DNA from: Sphaerolaimus hirsutus | Lineage: Eukaryota; Nematoda; Chromadorea; Monhysterida; Sphaerolaimidae | Reading direction: 5' to 3' | DNA: 64,000 nt | NCBI GenBank assembly: GCA_964036195.1 | Contig: OZ038456.1 | Location: 15,252,001-15,316,000, forward strand | Shown: in pieces, positions 56,501-62,797 of the stretch | Numbering within the stretch: position 1 is the stretch's first letter | Layout of the letters: each line of letters begins with the position of its first letter | The notes under the pieces: generated by a model | Databases searched by the model: none | Seen by the model: the letters and a program-made list of their open reading frames with translations, nothing else | Told to the model about the DNA's origin: nothing | Made by a program: the position numbers and the translations under genes

Positions 56501-58278
56501 TCAAGTGTTTTTGAACTTAAATAATCAATAACCAATTTGAAAATTGCAGCATGGACGAATTGCACTTGGAAATGAGCCAACTGAGTCAAGATTTGAACTT
56601 TCTGTGCGATGAGATCAACTGGACTAGAAGGCACGAAAAGCAGAACAGTGTTGAATTTTGCCGGGCATTTTTGCATGGTGCTACTTCTGAATTTGACAGG
56701 ATCAGTGCCATGCACAAAAATATGTGTTCACAGGTTGGTATTATTGATGTGAACCGTGAAACAAAGTGCGAGGTGCGTCTTCAAACTACATACATAATCA
56801 CGACTTTTAGAACTACGACTTTTAAAACTATTTAAATATGACTTTTAGAATTTAGTATCCACACCACAACAATGGATCAACTTTCTTTCTATTTTTTACC
56901 ACACAAAAAGTAGTGGCAAGACTGGACTAATACACTTCTAGCCAGATTTTCAGTGGACTTATTGACTTCTAGTCCTATTCTTTTGAAAATTTGTCAAAAA
57001 GTGTGAAAGTGTGATACTTGGACAAATGGGCAAATGACATCGAAAAATAGTGAAAAGTATTTGAACATTTTTTTCAAATGAAACTTTTTGAAAATGACTT
57101 TTCAGTATACATCGTGTTGCCACGCGCTCGCGCTGGACGCGAACTCAATGAAGTCAGACACGTTGTTCGGCGCCATGTCCAAGTTCATGTCGGCCCTGTT
57201 TGACTGTTTGCATCAGATTTGGAAGGAGAGAGATGACATTTTGCAACAGCACAGAACGCTCACGTTGACCAGGTTGGGATGGATTTTGGGTTGGGATGGT
57301 ACCGAAAATTCTCAAATAAGCCCCCCCCCCCTCGAATAACTACCCTGATAAGGAATGATTCCAGGATTTATGGTAGATCGCATTGACAATCGGTTATTGA
57401 TCGCGTTTTCGATATTGTGTAAATGGACGTCAAACATTTTTAAGCAAGCTTTGAAGTGCAGTTTGAAAATATTGGAATTCCAGTTGACAAAAAGATAAAC
57501 ATGTTACAGGCAACTCAAGGCCAGGCAGATGACATCTAGGCAAACCAACATCAATAATTCAAGCAGTGCAAAAATCAATAAAATGAGCAGTTCTCACTCT
57601 GAAAGGGACTTTGACTCACTAGTGGATGCACTGCAAAGTGGCCAGATTTTCAGCGCTGATTTGAAGAGACTCAGAGCCAGTTTTAGGTGAGGTGTTCACA
57701 AATTGTATGGAAAGAGAACGTGGGTGGTAATTTCACTTCGGTGATTCGCAACACAACGGATGTCAAATGGTTGTGGTGTCAACTCAATTGTAATACAATT
57801 TAGATTGCAGGACATTTTCCAAGTACACATACACATTCGATGACACCCAATGTCAATTTCCATTAAGAGTTGAGTTAATGGAGTGCGAAACCATGTTCAA
57901 ATGCACATGGAAATATTGATTCCCTTTCGACACTACCCCATTGCCCTTGAAAATTGCCCCGCGAGTTAAACTGAACTATAATCGAGTTGACACTGACACC
58001 AATTGACATCCAGTGTGTGCAGCGCCATTCCACCAAACCAATTACAAAAATGGTTTATTCCCAGATCCACATCCCGTCCAAACTACACAACTAGTCACTG
58101 CATCAACATAAATCCCAGTTCACATTTGGAAACTGGCCGGAATTCACCCGAATCAAGTGAAACGAAAATGCAAACTGAACAGCAACAAGTGAAGATCGCC
58201 GCTAGGAAAAGAACTGCGCGTGCGAAATCGACAAATACGTTGATTAGGAATTTGGATGGAAATTCCAGGGAAAGGTAA
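32347..58278 (+). CDS. DAAM: DAAM-type formin (diaphanous-related formin), 23 exons
   Basis: A formin that nucleates and elongates unbranched actin filaments under Rho and Dishevelled control. Exon order gives GBD, FH3/armadillo, coiled coil, short FH1, FH2 and a C-terminal autoregulatory DAD. The 23 exons join with matching phases into 3,999 nt (about 1,332 aa), somewhat longer than typical DAAM (roughly 1,080). The DAAM class, rather than Dia or FMNL, is indicated by LVDELDL at the GBD, the FH3 exon SDRKLRQHLRYQFEMAGL, the FH2 end AARVNMDEL and the DAD FDSLVDALQSG. All exons were placed by homology and splice signals. The weakest points are the donor of exon 3, the donor of exon 14 and the 3' end. 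The last exon can stop at TAA 58276-58278, or splice at AG|GTAAAA (58274/58275) to an unseen exon. Nine of 22 donors read GTTGGN. Intron 8 spans 14.6 kb. Confidence 0.88.
32737..32880. repeat. ACCCTGTAAAATGTCA family MITE in DAAM intron 1
   Basis: CCTGGTGTCCCGTAAAATG left and CATTTTACAGGGTCTGTGAG right, ending TGGCACCTG. It folds back over a short AT-rich loop. Confidence 0.65.
33092..33232. repeat. ACCCTGTAAAATGTCA family repeat in DAAM intron 2
   Basis: TCGCACTCGGTAAAGTGTCA and TTGACGCATAAAAGGGTGTG form decayed inverted ends. Confidence 0.4.
35724..35940. repeat. ACCCTGTAAAATGTCA family MITE
   Basis: GGTGCCACTCCTAGACCCTG on the left and a decayed right end CATTTTATTTGGGAGTGG. The interior is made of AAATGTCA/TGACATTT words. 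Confidence 0.6.
36272..36350. repeat. Decayed GGCGCC-element fragment
   Basis: ATAGGCGCCATGAAATGTGG and following GGCGCC words, without clear ends. Confidence 0.4.
36617..37009 (+). other. Unassigned 130-codon ORF in DAAM intron 8
   Basis: Open from an ATG at 36617 to a TGA. Rich in Phe, Ser, Tyr and Lys. It starts MCICMCKAGKIKHVDIYLF and ends FNDAFLHLFSHF. No family recognised and no splice signals of note. It could be chance in AT-rich DNA. Confidence 0.18.
37912..39156. mobile_element. Mariner/Tc1-like non-autonomous element, 1.25 kb
   Basis: About 29-bp TIRs beginning CACTACCGTGCA(T/G)AATAGTTGAG, with TA on both sides (37910-37911 and 39157-39158). A third internal copy of AAAGTCTCAACTATTCTG lies near 38937. 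A unit with CTCTTTCCAATCAAAAGTTA is repeated at 38335-38420 and 38500-38580. No transposase frame recognised. Confidence 0.75.
39211..39338. mobile_element. TACCGTATTACC-type MITE, decayed
   Basis: Left TACTGTACGATCCTTACG, right GGGGGTTTTCGAGGTAATAT, with CTGACGAAATGATAAACC and GCTGGCAAAATAATAAACC internal repeats. Confidence 0.5.
39341..39562. mobile_element. GGCGCC-family MITE
   Basis: Starts TAGTGATGTGAAAGCGCCATGG, followed by about six GGCGC(C/T)TTGGCGCTA units of about 40 bp. The right end is decayed (AAAGTGCCAGAGAGTGATAA). Confidence 0.7.
39815..40221. mobile_element. TACCGTATTACCTCG-variant MITE (407 bp)
   Basis: Left TACCGTATTACCTCGAAATA and right TAATTCGAGGTAATACGGTA. The core differs from the CCTCG copies (CATACATGATGTACATCATT is itself a palindrome). 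G runs on both sides. Confidence 0.85.
40354..40513. repeat. GGCGCC array
   Basis: Tandem TTGGCGCTTGGCGCC and GCGCCATGGCGCTT units. No TAGTGATG end is left; flanked by GGTAATATGG words. Confidence 0.6.
40540..40697. mobile_element. Fold-back MITE, CACACTAGTTGACATCGACA family
   Basis: Left CACACACACTAGTTGACATC and right GATGTCAACTAGCGTGTGTG are inverted, and the pairing continues through GACACCAAATGT. Loop about 80 bp. Relatives at 54.36 kb and 57.73-58.02 kb. Confidence 0.75.
40698..41536. other. No gene seen; C/G-run hairpin
   Basis: 41280-41325 is a GGGGGGGGCGGGGGGGGCTG / GCAGCCCCCCCC hairpin, repeated at 41633-41695 with a similar AAATCCTGGATACGTCC flank. That is part of a further repeat family. 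Confidence 0.4.
41537..41612. repeat. GGCGCC array fragment
   Basis: GGTGCCAGCGCCAACGCC through GCGCCATTTCACTACC. Short decayed copy. Confidence 0.5.
41731..43696. mobile_element. hAT-like element with TTTCCGTTTTCCG arrays, enclosing BEL/Pao pol
   Basis: TIRs TAGGGTGTCAAA and TTTTGACACCCTA, with an exact 8-bp duplication GTGATAGC (41723-41730, 43697-43704). Both ends (41735-42030, 43435-43680) are tandem arrays of about 40-45 bp with ACCTTTCCGTTTTCCGTTTT, in the same orientation. Between them lies a 1.4-kb piece of a retrotransposon pol gene. Either the retrotransposon landed inside the array or the element acquired the fragment. Confidence 0.8.
42015..43369 (-). pseudogene. BEL/Pao retrotransposon pol fragment
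   Basis: Consecutive minus-strand segments match BEL/Pao pol in order. A pre-RT part ends LEKGIIEICDD then HYLPHQPVITP (43369-42870). An RT part has YDGSAGKPS, LLLRFRAGNLALIADIEKAF (about 42870-42680). A post-RT part has SAYDSIGFTAPVSLTLKSQL (42256-42015). Frames change between the parts and sequence is missing between RT and post-RT. No LTRs, protease, RNase H or integrase remain. It is a dead fragment inside a hAT-like element. Confidence 0.82.
44289..44440. repeat. ACCCTGTAAAATGTCA family MITE (well preserved)
   Basis: CTGGCGACACTCCCAGACCC and CAGGATCTGGGAGTGGCCCC ends; AAAATGTCAAGTAAAATGTC inside. Defines the family termini well. Confidence 0.75.
44760..44945. repeat. Fold-back repeat, CTAGTTTAC family
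   Basis: CACGCTAGTTTACTACTGC on the left, ATTCCGGTAAACTCAAGTGC on the right, with AGTTTACC pairs inside. Less regular than the copy at 49.9 kb. Confidence 0.5.
45564..45722 (+). CDS. Candidate small single-pass membrane protein (52 aa)
   Basis: An ATG at 45564 opens a 52-codon frame ending in TAG at 45722. It reads MEAGCPFMC, then one clear hydrophobic helix (GWLFILVSVLFSVAIIVLL) and a basic, Cys-rich tail (CKVCRIVSSRKRHCCK). By the positive-inside rule this predicts N-out/C-in. It lies in DAAM intron 8 on the same strand and is not within a recognised repeat. It could be a complete small gene or one exon of a larger one (a GTCAGT donor follows the CCKV codons). No homologue recognised. Confidence 0.35.
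   Translation: MEAGCPFMCVIGWLFILVSVLFSVAIIVLLCKVCRIVSSRKRHCCKVVSFVE
46817..46990 (+). other. Candidate ORF start (MGSSNS...), run into by a GGCGCC array
   Basis: An ATG at 46817 opens a frame with an N-myristoylation-like start (MGSSNSHQN) and a basic stretch (RRVFTLVRQNSPRNLLKSG). After about 58 codons it enters a GGCGCC array at 46991. The codons before the array look non-repetitive. No family recognised. Confidence 0.2.
46991..47200. repeat. GGCGCC array with G12 run
   Basis: GGCGGCCCTTGGCGC through GGCGCCAGGGTCCTGGCGC, ending TTTTTCACTACGCC. Decayed family member. Confidence 0.55.
47696..47903. repeat. ACCCTGTAAAATGTCA family MITE
   Basis: CAGGGGCCTCTCCCAGATCC left; TCTGAGCTGAGAGTGACACCTG right, inverted. 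AAAATGTCAAATGTCGTG inside. Confidence 0.6.
48363..48635 (+). other. Unassigned 90-codon ORF in DAAM intron 8
   Basis: An open frame with a polar, lysine-rich first half (KKPSQAKGDKKLNSIRPNG) and then VWQRIEANVQSTIVPFLPRI. Codon use is less A/T-driven than the surroundings. It could be an exon or a decayed gene. No family recognised. Confidence 0.22.
49371..49453. mobile_element. TACCGTATTTCCTCG-family MITE (minimal, 83 bp)
   Basis: Perfect TIR pair around GTTTATTTTTTCAGAGTGAG. The shortest intact copy, useful for defining the ends. Confidence 0.85.
49661..49880. repeat. 220-bp near-perfect palindrome of GTTAAGAGTTGAGTAAAATG units
   Basis: Left GGTTCCGCAAGTGGAAAAGT and right ACTTTTCCACTTGCGGAACT, with the centre near TCATTTGTCG. 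Each arm holds two or three AAGTTAAGAGTTGAGTAAAA units. Confidence 0.8.
49930..50120. repeat. Fold-back repeat, GCACACTAGTTTACCG family (best copy)
   Basis: GCACACTAGTTTACCGCCGA left and TTGTAAACTAGTGCG right. Inner pair GTTTACCGTAATGAGGAAT / CATTCCGGTAAAC around TTGACGG. Ends about 90 bp before DAAM exon 9. Confidence 0.65.
50212..52858 (+). CDS. DAAM exons 9-13: end of FH3, coiled coil and acidic linker
   Basis: Exons 50212-50368, 50763-50873, 51766-52012, 52226-52411 and 52705-52858, with phases 1,1,2,2,0. Exon 9 begins MKQEDELKLCRSIEQ, matching the DAAM segment after the FH3 helices, and then becomes strongly acidic. Exon 10 has NNPTVGMLPHLHSIIRHLCL. Exon 11 has SSCWRSLDTLVSQFAL and ends VEKLLDR. 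Exon 12 (AQRQLTQCHQLLARCQDELR) is a heptad-rich coiled coil expected for dimerisation. Exon 13 is Asp/Glu/Asn-rich and low in complexity. A hAT-like MITE lies in intron 10 and a fragment of the TTCGAA element abuts the acceptor of exon 11. Confidence 0.8.
51037..51529. mobile_element. hAT-like MITE with CAGGGGTCTC ends in DAAM intron 10
   Basis: 493 bp with TIRs CAGGGGTCTCCAGG and CCTAGGAGACCCCTG, and an exact 8-bp duplication CATCAATT (51029-51036, 51530-51537). Contains four or more GGATAGATAGATAGCTG(A/G) units and a C/G-run hairpin at the right. A 5'-truncated copy is at 24.0-24.34 kb. Confidence 0.9.
51545..51725. repeat. TTCGAAAATTCG element end next to DAAM exon 11
   Basis: AATTCCGAAAATTCAATTCTG through ATAATGTTTGCCATCGG, matching the right end of the 12.8-14.1 kb element. 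The polypyrimidine region of the exon 11 acceptor lies 40 bp further. Confidence 0.45.
52018..52165. repeat. ACCCTGTAAAATGTCA family repeat in DAAM intron 11
   Basis: GTCATGTAAAATGTCACAAAA left; CGTTTTACAGGGTCTGGGAG right. Left terminus missing. Confidence 0.5.
52530..52646. mobile_element. TACCGTATTACATCG-variant MITE in DAAM intron 12
   Basis: TACCGTATTACATCGAATTA and TATTTCGAGGTAGTACGGTA, with C runs left and GGGGG right. Confidence 0.75.
53201..53383 (+). CDS. DAAM exon 14: very short FH1 proline segment
   Basis: Phase-0 exon after TTACCCAG. It reads PPVRPPTLCPAPPPPPSLAQ, a single PPPPP tract, where vertebrate DAAM has several. FH1 tracts bind profilin and feed actin to the FH2. Two ends are possible: CCA|GTAAAA at 53359, or CAG|GCGGGT at 53383 (a GC-AG intron). 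The second keeps KCVPKAQ before VPMRQLNW and aligns better with the DAAM sequence before FH2. Both keep the frame. Confidence 0.7.
53601..57272 (+). CDS. DAAM exons 15-21: FH2 actin-nucleating domain
   Basis: Exons 53601-53741 (lasso, VPMRQLNWEKVPYRKIEG), 53922-54323 (long linker, then ISVIDARRAQNCQIVLSR of the knob), 54629-54744 (LLKFVPTEEEIGKIEQ), 54823-54911 (RYEQRLKCIHFMKNF), 55452-55746 (LLSIILAIGNFMNNG and ANAYGFNIQNLALLQE), 56550-56733 (NMDELHLEMSQLSQD) and 57106-57272 (FGAMSKFMSALFDCLHQIW). The lasso Trp and the GNFMNNG...ANAYGF signature are present, so the domain looks active. The lasso-knob linker is about 85 residues, against roughly 30 in vertebrate DAAM, and is rich in Asn, Gln and Ser. 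Confidence 0.9.
54360..54592. mobile_element. Fold-back MITE, ACTAGTTGACA family, DAAM intron 16
   Basis: CCCTTTACACGCTAGTTCAC left and GTCAACTAGTGTGTGTAGGG right, with GGCACCAAATGTCAACTGG pairing to GATTTGACATTTCG. Confidence 0.65.
55836..56405. repeat. Tandem run of three ACCCTGTAAAATGTCA MITEs in DAAM intron 19
   Basis: 55836-56075 (GACCCTGTAAAAGACCCTG ... TTTTGCAGGGTCCGGGATTA, interior GTATCGAAATC/GATTTGGATAC inverse), 56080-56215 (ends TTACAGGGCTCGCAAGG) and 56214-56405 (CCAATCCCAAACCCTTTAAA ... CTTTACTGGGTATCAGC). They sit head to tail, each decayed. Confidence 0.6.
57340..57376. repeat. Solo right end of a TACCGTATTT-type MITE
   Basis: CCCCCCCCTCGAATAAC and GGAATGATTCCAGGATTTATGG remain next to exon 21's donor. 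Confidence 0.3.
57510..58278 (+). CDS. DAAM exons 22-23: C-terminal DAD and tail
   Basis: Exons 57510-57686 and 58065-58278. Exon 22 carries the diaphanous autoregulatory core DFDSLVDALQSGQIF followed by basic KRLRASFR, the part that binds the FH3 region to close the molecule. Exon 23 is a polar tail (RSTSRPNYTT..., AARKRTARAKSTNTL) ending SRER-stop. SRER just before the end resembles the DAAM terminus. Vertebrate DAAM has a few more residues, which here could come from a further exon if the AG|GTAAAA donor is used. Between the exons, 57.72-58.03 kb contains a decayed fold-back repeat of the ACTAGTTGACA family. Confidence 0.85.
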
Positions 58279-60120
58279 AAAATGGGTCGTTTGTGATGTG
58301 TTTTGGAGTTAAAATTATTTTTGTGCATTTATTTGATGGTATTTTGAATTTGTAAAGATTGAAATCAACAGTTTCTGCTAAAAATAGCTGACAAAGCTGT
58401 GATTTTTTCAGAAAAAGCAAAATCTGGTACTGTTATTAGCAGAAATTAATAATTTCACTGTAAATACAAAATGTACCACTGTACATGAATATGTGTGTAA
58501 CAGTGTGGTGCAAGTATAACCATGGTAAATACATTTAGGGAATTACCATGTCATGTCAATGCAGTCATCTAATTTTTATGTTAAAATTTTTGTGGTATTT
58601 AAGTTCAGGTGCAATATGCTCCGTGTTTTTCTTTCATTTTACAATGCATTTATGTATGTATTTTATATACCTACTTAATATCCAATTTGCTTTTCTGCGT
58701 GGCGAATTGTATTGAAAATTATAGTCGAATCAAAGTAAAAAAGTGATGGTTGTATCTACTATTTGGTACCTCGGTCTGTTCCAGGATTTTTCTGTGAATG
58801 CTCTACTGCGCTAACTGTGCATAATTTTGTGTTGTCTTCCTTAACAGCAGGAAGACAACACAAAATTAAACACATATTTTTAAAAATACTTGAAAAAATG
58901 AAAATAAGTTATTTTTCGGTGACGTTGAATTTGTCGCATCACCTCCTATTGATCGTTATGCTGTAAATCCAGCTTTATAGCTGAGAAAGTTCTGTGAAGG
59001 CACGGCCGTAAATTCTGGAACAGATCGAATTTTTGTTTTTATCGAAAATATTCACAAATTTTTTGCATGATATTATTTTCTTACTCCAGTAGTTTTAATC
59101 ACTTTTATATGTTGTCATGGACACGAAATATCACTTCGAATAGAATGCAAAATTATGACAAGATGCGATTGGATTCTATTCGAAAAAAGATGTGTTTAAA
59201 CTTTTAAATAATGGCAACCCCGCACCATGTAAAGTACCAAATGTCAATAGAAATGTCAAAATTTGTCAAATTTCATGCAAATTGTCAGAAGTTCAGTAAA
59301 ACAATCGTTTTTAGCTAATTATATTTGACATTTGAAACATTACATGACACTTTACACTTACATAAGGTGCTGGACTGCCACCTGCTGTTTATATTTATGT
59401 ACACAAATAGGTAGGTACATTTGTTTCTTCTTACAGTTGTAATGCATTTGCTACGTTAGCATCCATTTGCATATAAACTTTGTGTTTCCTTTTACATTTG
59501 CATAAATTTAGTGATTGTTGTGCACACTCAGCCGATGGAAAAACTATTGCAAAACATCTGCAAGGGGATGTGAAAAAGTGCAGGGACAACTTCGCATCTT
59601 GCCTCCCTTCAACGCATCATGTTAAGATTTTTTACTACCTGTTTATCAGGAAGTATTTACTAAGCCAAATGTCAACCTAAGTTTGTCAATTAAATTTTCA
59701 AGTGAAATTCCTTGTCAAAAATATTTTCACTTGTCGCTGGCAAGAGGCAGAATTGGCACCTGTGTATAGAATTCACTGATCTAGCAGTGTAGGAATTTGC
59801 ACAATGAACATTGTACATTTGGCGTGAAATTGTTTGTAAATTTCGTCCTGCAAAAGTGACAAAGTTTATATGCACTTGTATTTATTAAGTTTCTTTTCCT
59901 TCTCGAGAAAATCTTTGACTTTTTGTGAACCCGAGTGATTCAGTTTTAGTCATAATAATACATTATTTATTTTTCGATCGTTTTTAAATTTTTTGAGCTC
60001 AAATGTGAATAAAATTAGTGTCACCGCGATTTAAAATTGACGCTGACGGTCTACCAGAAACCGAGAAATATCTTATGGACTGCTTCGAATAAACTGCTGC
60101 GATTAACACTGTGTCAAAAC
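58279..60120. other. 3' flank of DAAM; no gene seen
   Basis: 58840-58865 is a short perfect hairpin (TTGTCTTCC / GGAAGACAA). 59212-59390 is an ACCCTGTAAAATGTCA repeat. 59480-59680 has a 60-codon frame with several Cys (SDCCAHSADGKTIAKHL) after a TTTAG, not recognised. No clear polyadenylation site. Confidence 0.4.
59212..59390. repeat. ACCCTGTAAAATGTCA family repeat
   Basis: GGCAACCCCGCACCATGTAA left and CTTACATAAGGTGCTGGACTG right. Decayed inverted ends. Confidence 0.45.
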
Positions 60121-60288
60121 ACTGTGATGTAAAAAGCGCCAGGAATTTGGCGCCAGAGCACAATAGCACATCGCGCCATAAGCGCCATTGCGCTTTTCTT
60201 TGGCGCTAGCGCCAAGCGCCACCGCCAGTCATTTTGTTCCTGGCGCCGGGCAAAAACAGCGCCAGCGCCATGGCGCTTTTACATCACT
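60121..60288. mobile_element. GGCGCC-family MITE
   Basis: TGTGATGTAAAAAGCGCCAG and GGCGCTTTTACATCACTA ends with GCGCC units between. The left end has one change. I find no convincing 8-bp duplication. Confidence 0.65.
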
Positions 60289-60454
60289 AACCGTGTCTGT
60301 GCCTGGGTGAGTTTGGAAAAATTCCTTCACCTTTCATTTGAAAATGTGCAGTGCACATAAAGTTGCTCGCTAAAATTAAAAAGCAGCATGTCAACATTAG
60401 GAAAGGGTGAAGCTGTATCTGACTGAAGTCTGACGGCTGAATCCAATATTACAT

Positions 60455-61258
60455 ACTGCCAATATTACATTCTGTATCCCTATACATACACAGGTGGCAA
60501 TATCACAGTCTGTCACCCTACACATATTTTATATACATGCGCTCTTACCAGTCAAGGAGGTGCGCTATACATACATGTGGGCGGTGTAGCGACATTCCCG
60601 CGGTGTTGAGACATCCCGCGCGCAGGAATTAAGTCAAACAACATTGTAGAGTTTCACATCTGCCGAGTTTACTCACTTGGGCATATGCATGCAGAGCAAA
60701 TTGTCTGGTGCATTGTGTTAATGGGTTGTGAAATTGAATTTGAGCATTCACAATAAGATGTTTGAAGTTTCAAATAAACTTCCAAAAAAAAACTGAGTTT
60801 TTATATCTACTGTATTTCCTTGAATTACCCCCTGGGGCCAGATTTAATACTCCCTACAGATTTGTAGGGTATATTAAATCTGGCCCCTGGGGGTTAATTT
60901 TTCAGAGTGGAAATTTTGAGAGGGAGGGTTAAACGAGGAGGGAAATTATTATTTTTCCAGAAATTTTTTCAATTCCAGTTCTAAATTGTTGTCTGTAACG
61001 TACGCAGCGTAACCCCATTTTGAGGGGGGTATTTCGAGGAAATACAGTATGTATTTACAATTTTGTTGCCCTGAAAAACTCTGGGAATGTCCTGAAAAAC
61101 TGTCCGCATGGGCACAGAATGTCGCAACACGGCCCGCATGTATGTATAGCGCACCTCCTTGACTGGTAAGAGCGCTTGTGTGTATGTATAGGGTAACAGA
61201 CTGTGATATTGCCACCTGTGTATGTATAGGGATACAGACTGTAATATTGACTGTATGT
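60455..61258. repeat. Long inverted repeat (about 140-bp arms) around a MITE
   Basis: The left arm 60455-60595 pairs with the right arm 61116-61258 through CCCTATACATACACAGGTGG, GGCAATATCACAGTCTGT and ACCAGTCAAGGAGGTGCGC. The loop holds the MITE at 60808-61049. The arms differ by a few substitutions and a small indel. Confidence 0.75.
60808..61049. mobile_element. TACTGTATTTCCTTG-variant MITE
   Basis: TACTGTATTTCCTTGAATTA and TATTTCGAGGAAATACAGTA ends; core TCTGTAACGTACGCAGCGTA. CAGATTTAATACTCCC / GGGTATATTAAATCTGG is a further internal palindrome (60839-60888). Confidence 0.75.
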
Positions 61259-61908
61259 AGTATGTAGCACCCTCAGTCTGACCCACATAAAAAAAATGTG
61301 AATTGAAACGCTAGGCGACATCTGCAGTGTGCATCATGGGCAGTGTTATTTTTGCAAGTATAGGCGGCTGACGTCACACTTAGTATGGAAACCTACTATA
61401 ACCAATCTGAATAATGAACCAAAATTATACACTTTTTTCCTCAAAATATTTCGTTTTACAATGGAATAATTGATAACGAAATTTATCACAAGATTTTTTC
61501 ATTAAAACATGGTAAGATTCTGCACCTACTTTGCGATCCGCCGAGTATACCAACTAATCAATCAATCACCAATACCAACTAAATTGGAGCCACTATTACA
61601 TTAATTCTGATGAAAATAATCTCTCTTTCCGTACAGAACTACCTAACTTTCTCATGGCTATTCAGCTAACGTACGTTCGTAAATACCACAGCATAATTTT
61701 AAAGTAAATATTTATGTTTTTAAAATACCTACAGTAAATATTTACGTTTTAATCCACGATCACACTAAGCACCGTATTTACTGGAATAAGTCCGGTGTGA
61801 GATTAATTTTTTTGTCAGGCTTTTTAGAGGGGGACTATTCAAGGAGGGGGATTATAAAAGCGTGGCAATCATCAAAATTTACGAGCATGTTTCTATCACA
61901 TAGACATA
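61259..61908. other. No gene seen
   Basis: AT-rich. 61771-61850 is a decayed ACCGTATTTACTGGAATAAG repeat end. Confidence 0.35.
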
Positions 61909-62270
61909 TACCGTGTCTCCGCGAAATACCCCCAGGGGGTTTATTTTTTCAGATGAGAATTTTGAGGGGGTATTTCGAGGGGAGGGGCGGGGGGGGGGGG
62001 GGTATTATTTCGCCAGAAATTTTTTGAACTCCCAGCACTAATAACGTACGCAGACGTAGAGAAATGAAACAAAAACCACCATGTATAAGAGTCTACAGCC
62101 ATATATAAGTATGTAGATGGTATAAACCATGTTCTAACGTAACACAATCATTGTTTTTAACATGTGTTATGCATTGCCCAGGTCATAAGCCGCAGCTTTC
62201 GGGTGGTTCGAAGGAGGGTTATTAATTCATAGTGCCCATTTTGAGGAGGGTATTTCGAGGAAATACGGTA
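61909..62270. mobile_element. TACCGTATTTCCTCG-family MITE (362 bp)
   Basis: TACCGTGTCTCCGCGAAATA left (slightly diverged), TATTTCGAGGAAATACGGTA right. Core AACGTACGCAGACGTAG, GTTCTAACGTAACAC. G runs in 61970-62000. Confidence 0.8.
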
Positions 62271-62679
62271 GTATTTATGTCCTGTCACCAGAAATGCACA
62301 TTCCATTGCATCTTTGCAGACCGGATTTGCTGCATTTTCATTCGATGAAAAAAACCAGACAGCCATTTTGTCTGACTTCATGAATTGTTTCTAAGTGTAT
62401 TAGTGTTTTTCTCGTGGGGGGGGGGGCTTCAAGGTAGGGATAATTGCAGTTGAGGGACATTGAAGTGGGGGGGGATTTTTTGAATAAATATGGTATGCAC
62501 TGGTAAATCTGTACAGTGGACTCAATATGTCCAGACTGTTTACATTTCATTGAAATTTTATCTCTTCAACATTATTTATCAGCCAAAATATAAATTTATA
62601 TAGCACCATCAGGGGAAAATAGTTAAACTCAATTTTAAGCGCAATTTTTCAGATCAAACAGAAACAGAACATTTTCCCA

Positions 62680-62797
62680 ATGGTCAAAATGCATAAACAA
62701 ATTGTGCTGACAAAAATTGGACTAATTTTGCTACCAGTAATTTTTGCCATCACCACACGACAACAATTGGAAAATAAATTTCGTGAACATTTGAAAG
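62680..62797 (+). CDS. Candidate first exon with signal peptide (new gene to the right)
   Basis: ATG at 62680. The frame reads MVKMHKQIVLTKIGLILLPV, a basic start and a hydrophobic core like a signal peptide, then TTRQQLENKFREHLK. It ends at AAAG|GTACAT (62797/62798). Without splicing it would stop about 50 codons in. No downstream exon was recognised before 64000. It could be chance. Confidence 0.28.

Noticed and set aside
59480-59680. 66-codon Cys-containing ORF considered as an additional DAAM or ShKT exon
   Set aside because: Phase and sequence do not match the expected DAAM terminus, and its cysteine spacing does not fit ShKT.
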